Below are positions 58,335 through 64,000 of a DNA stretch of 64,000 nucleotides, one piece after another (position 1 is the first letter of the stretch; every line of letters begins with the position of its first letter). The stretch lies in contig NZ_BOPA01000028.1 of assembly GCF_016863515.1 (NCBI RefSeq), positions 98,417 through 162,416 on the forward strand, written 5' to 3'. This DNA is from Micromonospora gifhornensis (GTDB lineage Bacteria > Actinomycetota > Actinomycetes > Mycobacteriales > Micromonosporaceae). The notes under the pieces are model-generated. The model was not told where the DNA came from. It saw only the letters and a program-made list of their open reading frames with translations, and searched no databases. Both the position numbers and the translations under genes were made by a program.

Positions 58335-59656
58335 CGGTCACAACCTCCCATCACGGGGTCCAGCGAAGCGCCGCCGGCGATCACGTCGGCGATCAGGCCG
58401 CCCTCGGCCATCGCCGGCAGGGCTTGGAGGTTGACGAAACTCGGCTCCCGGTAGTGCACCCGGTACGGCCGGGTGCCACCGTCGGAGACCGCGTGCACGC
58501 CCAGCTCGCCACGGGGCGACTCGACCGCCACGTAGACCTGCCCCGGCGGCACCCGGAAGCCCTCCGTCACCAGCTTGAAGTGGTGGATCAGGGACTCCAT
58601 CGACTGCCCCATGATCTTGGCGACATGCTCCAGCGAGTTGCCCATGCCGTCGACACCGATGGCCAGCTGCGCCGGCCAGGCGATCTTCTTGTCCGCCACC
58701 ATCACCGGGCCGGGCTTGAGCCGGTCGACCGCCTGCTCAATGATCTTGAGCGACTCGCGCATCTCGGCCATCCGGACCAGGTAGCGGCCCCAGACGTCAC
58801 CGTCGGCGTGCGTCGGCACGTCGAACTCGTACGTCTCGTAGCCGCAGTAGGGCATCGTCTTGCGCAGGTCCCAGGCCAGGCCCGCGGAACGCAGCACCGG
58901 GCCGGTGACGCCCAGCGCCACGCAGCCGGTCACGTCGAGCACCGCGACGTTGCGCGTCCGCTCCAGCCAGATCGGCTGACCGGAGAGCAGGTCCTCGTAC
59001 TCCTTGAGCCGCTTCGGCAGAAGCTTGAGGAAGTCGCCGATCTTGACGATCGCCTCGTCCGGCACGTCCTGGGCGACACCGCCCGGCCGGACGTACGCGT
59101 GGTTCATCCGCAGCCCGGTGATCAGCTCGAAGATCTCCAGGATGTACTCGCGCTCCCGGAAGCCGTAGAGCATCATGTTGATCGCGCCGAGCTCCATGGC
59201 CGTGGTGGCCACCCAGACCAGGTGCGAGGAGATCCGGTTCAGCTCCATCATGAGCACCCGGATGGTGTTGGCCCGCTCGGTCACGTCGTCGGTGATGCCG
59301 AGCAGCTTCTCCACCGCGAGCGCGTACGCCGTCTCGTTGAAGATCGGCGAGAGGTAGTCCATCCGGGTCACGAAGGTGGAACCCTGGACCCAGTTGCGGT
59401 ACTCCAGGTTCTTCTCGATGCCGGTGTGCAGGTAGCCGATGACCGAGCGGGCCTCCCGGACCGTCTCGCCCTCCAGCTCCAGGACCAGCCGGAGCACGCC
59501 GTGCGTGGACGGGTGCTGCGGACCCATGTTGACGACGATGCGACCCTCGTTGATCGGGTCGACCCCCGACACCACGTCGTCCCAGTCCCCGCCGGTGACG
59601 TTGAAGACGCGACCCTCGGTGGTCTCGCGTTCGGTGGCGTAGTTGGAAGCGCTCAC
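58331..59656 (-). CDS. nuoD: NADH-quinone oxidoreductase subunit D
   Basis: The 49-kDa-type subunit that lines the quinone site, 441 residues. Signature MGPQHPSTHGVLRLVLELEG holds the histidine near the quinone head; others are YLHTGIEKNLEYR and SPRGELGVHAVSDGGTRPYR. ATGA overlap with nuoC and nuoE. Confidence 0.98.
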   Translation of the reverse strand: MSASNYATERETTEGRVFNVTGGDWDDVVSGVDPINEGRIVVNMGPQHPSTHGVLRLVLELEGETVREARSVIGYLHTGIEKNLEYRNWVQGSTFVTRMDYLSPIFNETAYALAVEKLLGITDDVTERANTIRVLMMELNRISSHLVWVATTAMELGAINMMLYGFREREYILEIFELITGLRMNHAYVRPGGVAQDVPDEAIVKIGDFLKLLPKRLKEYEDLLSGQPIWLERTRNVAVLDVTGCVALGVTGPVLRSAGLAWDLRKTMPYCGYETYEFDVPTHADGDVWGRYLVRMAEMRESLKIIEQAVDRLKPGPVMVADKKIAWPAQLAIGVDGMGNSLEHVAKIMGQSMESLIHHFKLVTEGFRVPPGQVYVAVESPRGELGVHAVSDGGTRPYRVHYREPSFVNLQALPAMAEGGLIADVIAGGASLDPVMGGCDR

Positions 59657-60384
59657 TGGTACGACCTCCGCTTGTCGGGCGGCGGGATCTCGGCGCCCTT
59701 GTACTCCACGGGCACACCGCCGAGGGGGTAGTCCTTACGCTGCGGGTGACCCTCCCAGTCGTCCGGCATGAGGATCCGGGTCAGCGCCGGGTGACCGTCG
59801 AAGATGACGCCGAACATGTCGTACGCCTCCCGCTCCTGCCAGTCGGCCGTCGGGTAGACGGCGGTGACACTCGGCAGGTGCGGCTCCTCGGCGGAGACCG
59901 CGACCTCCAACCGGACCCGCCGGCGGTAGGTCATCGAGGTCAGCAGGTAGACCACGTGCAGCCGACGGTCGTCGGCGCCGAGGTAGTCCACCCCGGAGAC
60001 CGAGGAGCAGAGCTCGAAACGCAGCGCCGGGTCGTCCCGCATCACCTGGCAGACCTCGGCGATGCGCTCCGGCCGGATGTGCAGGGTCAGCTCGCCACGG
60101 TCGACCACCACGTGCTCGATCGCCTCGCCGAAGGCCGGGTACGCCTCCTCCAGCGCGTCACGGACCTCGTCGAAGTAGCCACCGTACGGCCGGGGCGAAT
60201 CCTCGATGGTGCGCTGCGGCCGGACCAGGCCACCGAAACCGGAGACGTCACCGCTGCCCTGGTTGCCGAACATGCCCCGGCCGGCCGGTGCCGACGGAGG
60301 AAGCTCGGCGGGAGCGCCACTTGTCGCCCCGGCCGGCGTCACCGGAACCGGTACGCCGCCGGTGCTCGGCTTGGAGTCAGTCAC
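59653..60384 (-). CDS. nuoC: NADH-quinone oxidoreductase subunit C
   Basis: The 30-kDa-type subunit, 243 residues. The signature YPTADWQEREAYDMFGVIFD with HPALTRILMPDDWEGHPQRK is complete. The N-terminal about 75 residues are a Gly/Pro-rich extension common in actinobacterial NuoC. ATGA overlap with nuoB and nuoD. Confidence 0.97.
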   Translation of the reverse strand: MTDSKPSTGGVPVPVTPAGATSGAPAELPPSAPAGRGMFGNQGSGDVSGFGGLVRPQRTIEDSPRPYGGYFDEVRDALEEAYPAFGEAIEHVVVDRGELTLHIRPERIAEVCQVMRDDPALRFELCSSVSGVDYLGADDRRLHVVYLLTSMTYRRRVRLEVAVSAEEPHLPSVTAVYPTADWQEREAYDMFGVIFDGHPALTRILMPDDWEGHPQRKDYPLGGVPVEYKGAEIPPPDKRRSYQ

Positions 60385-61058
60385 TTGATCCCCCGGTACG
60401 GCTGGAGGTGGTTCTGGGCCTTCATCCAGTTCTCGATCCGCAGCTGCTCCTCGCGGCCCTCACGGACAGCCTTCGTCCACTCGGCCCGCCGGGCCTTGTC
60501 GCTGCGGTACGACGACGGCATCGAGCCGTACGGCACCACCGGCACGTCACCGCGTGCCTCGCGGGCGGCGAGCATCTTGCGACCGTTCGCCCCGAGCGGC
60601 TCGTGGCCGATCTTCTCGCGCAGCTTGAGCACCGCGTCGATGAGCATCTCCGGCCGCGGCGGGCAGCCGGGCAGGTACATGTCGACCGGTACGACGTGGT
60701 CGACGCCCTGCACGATGGCGTAGTTGTTGAACATGCCGCCGCTGCTGGCGCAGACGCCCATGGAGAGCACCCAGCGGGGCTCGGCCATCTGGTCGTAGAT
60801 CTGGCGCAGCACCGGGGCCATCTTCTGACTGACCCGGCCGGCGACGATCATCAGGTCCGCCTGGCGCGGCGAGGCCCGGAAGACCTCCATGCCCCAGCGG
60901 CCCATGTCGTAGTGCGGCCCACCGGCGGCCATCATCTCGATCGCGCAGCAGGCCAGGCCGAACGTGGCGCCCCAGACCGAGGACTTGCGCGACCAGTTGA
61001 CCAGCTTCTCCACCGAGGTGAGCAGGACACCGGCGGGAAGTTTTTCCTCGATACCCAT
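60381..61058 (-). CDS. nuoB: NADH-quinone oxidoreductase subunit B
   Basis: The N2-cluster subunit, 225 residues, next to the quinone site. Adjacent C37-C38 in FGLACCAIEMM plus MGVCASSGG and LPGCPPRPE supply the four ligands. ATG 61058 has GGAGGAA upstream; an in-frame ATG at 61130 would overlap nuoA and adds unrelated residues. Confidence 0.98.
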   Translation of the reverse strand: MGIEEKLPAGVLLTSVEKLVNWSRKSSVWGATFGLACCAIEMMAAGGPHYDMGRWGMEVFRASPRQADLMIVAGRVSQKMAPVLRQIYDQMAEPRWVLSMGVCASSGGMFNNYAIVQGVDHVVPVDMYLPGCPPRPEMLIDAVLKLREKIGHEPLGANGRKMLAAREARGDVPVVPYGSMPSSYRSDKARRAEWTKAVREGREEQLRIENWMKAQNHLQPYRGIK

Positions 61059-61071
61059 CTGGGTTCCTCCC

Positions 61072-61437
61072 TCAGTCCCAGTCCAGGCCGCCGCGACGCC
61101 ACTCGTAGGCGTACGCGACGAAGACCGCACCGATGAACACGAACATGGCCACGAGCCCGAACACCGGTAGGGCGTCGAAAGAGACGGCCCACGGGTAAAG
61201 GAAGATCATTTCCACATCGAAGACGATGAACAGCATCGCCGTCAGATAGAACTTGACCGGAAAGCGGCTGCCACCGATCGGCTGCGGGCTAGGCTCGATT
61301 CCACACTCGTAGGCTTCGAGCTTGGCTCGGTTGTAGCGCCGAGGCCCGGTGAACCGGGTGGCGACCGTCGAGAACAGCGCGAAGGCCGCGGCAAGGGCGA
61401 ACAGCCCGATGATGGGTACGTAAGGCGAGAGCGACAT
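61072..61437 (-). CDS. nuoA: NADH-quinone oxidoreductase subunit A
   Basis: A three-helix subunit of 121 residues and first gene of the operon. The conserved loop is AYECGIEPSPQPIGGSRFPV, followed by FYLTAMLFIVFDVEMIFLYP with its conserved Asp and Glu. AGGAG stands six bases before the ATG. Confidence 0.97.
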   Translation of the reverse strand: MSLSPYVPIIGLFALAAAFALFSTVATRFTGPRRYNRAKLEAYECGIEPSPQPIGGSRFPVKFYLTAMLFIVFDVEMIFLYPWAVSFDALPVFGLVAMFVFIGAVFVAYAYEWRRGGLDWD

Positions 61438-61481
61438 ATTCTTCTCCTGCTCGTCCTTCCCTGCCCTCGTTCGTTGGCGAA

Positions 61482-61497
61482 ATTCACACTATTCACA
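61482..61497 (-). promoter_or_regulatory. Direct half-sites upstream of nuoA
   Basis: On the minus strand TGTGAAT occurs twice, nine bases apart, 45-60 bases before nuoA. TGTGAA is the half-site of Rex and CRP operators, but here both copies point the same way. TAGTGT between them is a possible -10. The 97-base gap after menJ is the only place for a nuo promoter nearer than menJ's own. Confidence 0.3.
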
Positions 61498-61534
61498 TCC
61501 CACCCGACGCCCTCCGGCGGGGTGGCCTTGCGTC

Positions 61535-62809
61535 CTAGACCGCTGGCGCGACCCGGGTCATCGCATTGATCACCCGGTCCATCGCGTCACCGCCCCGGGG
61601 GTCCGTGAGGTTGGCCAGCAGCTTGAGCACGAAGCGCATCAGCGTCGGGTGCGGCATGCCATGCTTCGTCGCCACCCGCATGACCTCCGGGCGGCCGATC
61701 AGCTTCACGAAGATCCCGCCGAGCCGGTAGTAGCCGCCGAAGCGCGTCCTGAGCTCCTGCGGGTAGGCCATCAACGCCCGCTCCCGCTCGGCACCGGCCG
61801 GTCGGGCCAGCGCCTGCGCCGCGACCTCCGCGGCCAGTTCGCCGGACTCCATCGCGTACGCGATGCCTTCGCCGTTGAAGGGGTTGACCATGCCGCCGGA
61901 GTCGCCGACGAGCATGACGCCACGGGTGTAGTGCGGCACCCGGTTGAAGCCCATCGGCAGCGCCGCGCCGAGGGTCGGCCCTTCGGCGTTCGCCTCGTCG
62001 GTCATGCCCCACTCCGGTGGGGTGTTGGCCAACCAGTCGGTGAGCAGCCGTCGGTAGTTGGTCTTGCCGAAGGCCGAGGAGGAGTTCAGGATGCCCAGCC
62101 CGACGTTGACCCGACCGTCACCGAGGCCGAAGATCCAGCCGTACCCGGGCAGCAGTTCGCCGGTGCCCTTGGCCCGCAGTTCCAGCCACGACTCCAGGTA
62201 GTCGTCGTCGTGCCGGACCTCGGAGCGGTAGTAGCGGCGCACCGCCACGCCGATCGGACGGTCCTCGCGCTTGGCAAGCCCCAGCGCGAGGGGGAACCGA
62301 CCGGAGACGCCGTCGGCGGCGACCACCAGCGGCGCGTGGAAGGTGGCGGGGGCCTTGTCCGGGCCGGTCTCGGCCTCGACGCCGATCACCCGGCCGTTGT
62401 CGTCCAGCACCGGGCCGATGACGTTGACGCTGGTGCGCAGGTCGGCACCGGCGGAGACCGCCCGCTTGGCGAGCAGGTCGTCGAAGTCGAGGCGGGTACG
62501 CACCAGGCCGTAGTTCGGGAAGCTGGCCAGATCCGGCCAGTCGAGTTCCAGTCGGACGCCGCCACCGATGACCCGCAGGCCGCGGTTGTGCAGCCAACCG
62601 GCCTCGGGCGAGGTGTCCACACCCATGCGGATCAGTTGGCGCACCGCGCGGGGGGTCAGCCCGTCACCGCAGACCTTCTCCCGAGGGAACTCGGTCTTCT
62701 CCAGCAGCAGCACGCGTACGCCGTGCCGAGCCAGGTGGTAAGCGGTCGCCGAGCCACCGGGACCGGCGCCCACGACGATCACGTCGGCGTCGTTCTCCAC
62801 CGCAGTCAT
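61535..62809 (-). CDS. menJ: Geranylgeranyl reductase family flavoprotein (menaquinone reductase MenJ)
   Basis: A 424-residue FAD-dependent reductase. The dinucleotide-binding motif is VIVVGAGPGGSATAYHLARH, followed by PREKVCGDGLTPRAVRQL, a family signature, and later MLVGDSGGMVNPFNGEGIAY. In M. tuberculosis, MenJ (Rv0561c) saturates one isoprene unit of the menaquinone side chain and lies near menG and grcC1. Here it sits between menG and the nuo operon, so this role is likely, although archaeol- or chlorophyll-type reductases share the fold. GGAGGAGG precedes the ATG. A Rex/CRP-like palindrome lies 23-38 bases upstream. Confidence 0.9.
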   Translation of the reverse strand: MTAVENDADVIVVGAGPGGSATAYHLARHGVRVLLLEKTEFPREKVCGDGLTPRAVRQLIRMGVDTSPEAGWLHNRGLRVIGGGVRLELDWPDLASFPNYGLVRTRLDFDDLLAKRAVSAGADLRTSVNVIGPVLDDNGRVIGVEAETGPDKAPATFHAPLVVAADGVSGRFPLALGLAKREDRPIGVAVRRYYRSEVRHDDDYLESWLELRAKGTGELLPGYGWIFGLGDGRVNVGLGILNSSSAFGKTNYRRLLTDWLANTPPEWGMTDEANAEGPTLGAALPMGFNRVPHYTRGVMLVGDSGGMVNPFNGEGIAYAMESGELAAEVAAQALARPAGAERERALMAYPQELRTRFGGYYRLGGIFVKLIGRPEVMRVATKHGMPHPTLMRFVLKLLANLTDPRGGDAMDRVINAMTRVAPAV

Positions 62810-62831
62810 TTGCGCCTCCTCCCCGCGTGCT

Positions 62832-62847
62832 CGTGAAATGCTTCACA
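62832..62847. promoter_or_regulatory. Rex- or CRP-type operator upstream of menJ
   Basis: On the minus strand TGTGAAGCATTTCACG fits TGTGAA-N4-TTCAC(A), the Rex operator of actinobacteria, and also (C/T)GTGA-N6-TCACG, the mycobacterial CRP consensus. Its centre is 30 bases before the menJ start. Both proteins control respiratory genes in relatives. Confidence 0.55.
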
Positions 62848-62891
62848 AGCCAGCCGAGACGAGTCTAGGACTGTGGCCGTACGCTCGGTTT

Positions 62892-62907
62892 GTTAGGGCT
62901 ACCTAAC
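62892..62907. promoter_or_regulatory. GTTAGG-N4-CCTAAC palindrome upstream of menJ
   Basis: A perfect 6-base inverted repeat around GCTA, overlapping the stop of the small gene at 62899. It resembles TTAGG half-sites of DtxR/IdeR iron boxes but is three to five bases shorter than that 19-base consensus, so no regulator is assigned. Confidence 0.35.
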
Positions 62908-63114
62908 TCGTGAAACCGGACTGGCCGCGTCGAGACCAGCCCGGATCGTCTCCGGCAGGTGCTCGCGCAGGGCGCCTCCGGCGGCCCGGTCCAGGGCCGC
63001 CAGCACCTCGGACACCACCTGCCGCACCTCCGCCGGATCCGCGCCGGCCAGATCCCGCAGCTGCTCCACCAACTCGGCGGCGTCGCCGTCGGCGACATCC
63101 CTCGGATCCGTCAT
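62899..63114 (-). CDS. Small acidic helical protein, 71 aa, hypothetical
   Basis: From ATG 63114 the protein reads MTDPRDVADGDAAELVEQLR and ends near PETIRAGLDAASPVSRVR. It is almost all helix, with no cysteines, signal or membrane segment. ATG 63174 would add 20 basic residues and is also possible. It lies between menG and menJ on the same strand, 60 bases after menG. I know no function. Confidence 0.6.
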   Translation of the reverse strand: MTDPRDVADGDAAELVEQLRDLAGADPAEVRQVVSEVLAALDRAAGGALREHLPETIRAGLDAASPVSRVR

Positions 63115-63174
63115 GCCGGCCAGCCTAAGCCGCAAATCAGGGCGAATGACCGATTTTCTCCTAAATATCGCCAA

Positions 63175-63882
63175 TCATTGCCGAATGCCGCGATGCAGGG
63201 CCACCACACCACCGGTCAGGTTGCGCCAGGCCACCCGACCCCAGCCGGCCGCCTGCACCCGGGCGGCCAGGGCCGCCTGATCGGGCCAGGCCCGGATCGA
63301 CTCGGCAAGGTAGACGTACGCGTCGGGGTTGCTGGAGACGGTCCGCGCCACCGCCGGCAGCGACCGCATCAGGTACGACAGGTAGACCGTACGGAAGGCG
63401 GGGTTCACCGGAGTGCTGAACTCGCACACCACCAGCCGGCCACCCGGACGGGTCACCCGCGCCAGTTCGCGCAACGCGGCGTCGGTGTCGTTGACGTTGC
63501 GCAACGCGAAGGAGATCGTCACCGCGTCGAAGCTGGCGTCGGCGAACGGCAACCGCAGCGCGTCCCCGGCCAGCAGCGGCACCTGCGGCCGGGTGCGCTT
63601 GCCGGCGTAGAGCATGCCGAGCGACAGGTCGGCACCGACCGCGTACGCCCCGGAGTGGGAAAGCTCCTCGGTGGAGACCCCGGTGCCCGCGCCCACGTCG
63701 AGCACCCGCTCCCCTGGGCGCAGGTCGAGCGCGGCGCGGGTGGCCCGCCGCCAGAACCGGTCCTGGCCGAAGGAGAGGACGGTGTTGGTCAGGTCGTAGC
63801 GGGCCGCGACCCCGTCGAACATCGCGGCGACCTCGTGCGGCTGCTTGTCCAGGCTGGCGCGCCGGCCCTGCGGGATGCTCAC
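63175..63882 (-). CDS. menG: Demethylmenaquinone methyltransferase
   Basis: A 235-residue SAM-dependent C-methyltransferase of the UbiE/MenG family that performs the last step of menaquinone synthesis. The N-terminal DKQPHEVAAMFDGVAARYDL, the SAM loop VLDVGAGTGVSTEEL, and SFALRNVNDTDAALRELARV are family signatures. GTG 63882 was chosen because similarity starts directly after it, though GGAGG ends only one or two bases ahead; a start further upstream toward 63963 cannot be excluded. The next genes, menJ and nuo, depend on its product. Confidence 0.93.
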   Translation of the reverse strand: MSIPQGRRASLDKQPHEVAAMFDGVAARYDLTNTVLSFGQDRFWRRATRAALDLRPGERVLDVGAGTGVSTEELSHSGAYAVGADLSLGMLYAGKRTRPQVPLLAGDALRLPFADASFDAVTISFALRNVNDTDAALRELARVTRPGGRLVVCEFSTPVNPAFRTVYLSYLMRSLPAVARTVSSNPDAYVYLAESIRAWPDQAALAARVQAAGWGRVAWRNLTGGVVALHRGIRQ

Positions 63883-63939
63883 CCCTCCACTCTGCCAGCC
63901 CGGTCCGCGACGGCTGGCGGCGAGGTCACCGGCGAACAC

Positions 63940-63975
63940 AGTGAGGGCGAGGTGGTTGCCCACCCCGCCCTCACT
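63940..63975. terminator. Hairpin at the right edge of the window
   Basis: AGTGAGGGCG-a-GGTGG, loop TTGC, CCACC-c-CGCCCTCACT makes a 15-bp stem with one mismatch. It lies upstream of menG and probably ends a gene that enters from the right on the minus strand. Confidence 0.7.
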
Positions 63976-64000
63976 GCCGTGCGTTATGTGAACGGCCCGC

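Noticed and set aside
46266..58454. Long open frames on the + strand opposite the nuo operon, some over 700 codons.
   Set aside because: They are mirror frames caused by high third-position GC. Their translations are rich in Arg, Gly, His and Gln with no family likeness, while the minus-strand frames encode all 14 Nuo subunits.
61482..61497. A full Rex operator upstream of nuoA.
   Set aside because: Both TGTGAAT half-sites point the same way, whereas Rex needs an inverted pair, so only half-sites are reported.
62892..62907. IdeR/DtxR iron box upstream of menJ.
   Set aside because: The TTAGG...CCTAA spacing is too short for the 19-base iron-box consensus, so it is reported only as an unassigned palindrome.

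Overview
This 64 kb window comes from a very GC-rich actinomycete, most likely a member of the Micromonosporaceae (Micromonospora-like). The evidence is the codon usage, frequent GTG starts, ATGA/GTGA/TGATG stop-start overlaps, and an actinobacterial gene order. No rRNA, tRNA, CRISPR array, transposase or prophage was seen. The sequence is mostly core chromosome, with a few accessory or decaying genes.

Bases 1-1410 hold the 3' end of an aldonolactone-oxidase gene and a DUF559/AbiEi-like gene bounded by two near-identical 45-bp palindromes. Bases 1416-25187 are a core block whose order matches, from memory, the M. tuberculosis topA (Rv3646c) to acs (Rv3667) region and the Streptomyces bldG region: topA, a lipoprotein pair, the proton-pumping pyrophosphatase hppA, the bldG anti-anti-sigma/anti-sigma pair, a DEAD/DEAH-DUF1998 helicase, three small genes, and a seven-gene Tad/Flp-type pilus operon ending at ssd. 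After these come a membrane protein with a C-terminal von Hippel-Lindau beta domain, a 6C non-coding RNA in its conserved place beside a HAD hydrolase, a degenerate Fic-like protein, and acetyl-CoA synthetase.

Bases 25458-36564 hold a secreted M6 (immune inhibitor A) metalloprotease, an alpha/beta hydrolase without its nucleophile, and a partial type VII (ESX) secretion locus. That locus has a large SseB-domain protein, mycosin, two WXG100 proteins, and an eccE split by a 13-bp tandem duplication; eccB, eccC and eccD are not in the window. Bases 36578-45086 carry a small membrane protein, a GNAT acetyltransferase, RarD, an ECF sigma/zinc anti-sigma pair (SigL/RslA-like), a PhoX-family protein apparently lacking its Tat signal, a divergent IclR/MFS pair, and a long-chain polyprenyl diphosphate synthase.

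Bases 45188-63882 form a respiratory block: the complete 14-gene nuoA-N operon for NADH:menaquinone oxidoreductase, followed upstream by menJ (menaquinone reductase) and menG (demethylmenaquinone methyltransferase). With the prenyl synthase at the other end, this places quinone synthesis and modification on both sides of the enzyme that uses the quinone. A TGTGAA-N4-TTCACG palindrome before menJ fits a Rex or CRP site and suggests redox control. Strong hairpin terminators separate most units.
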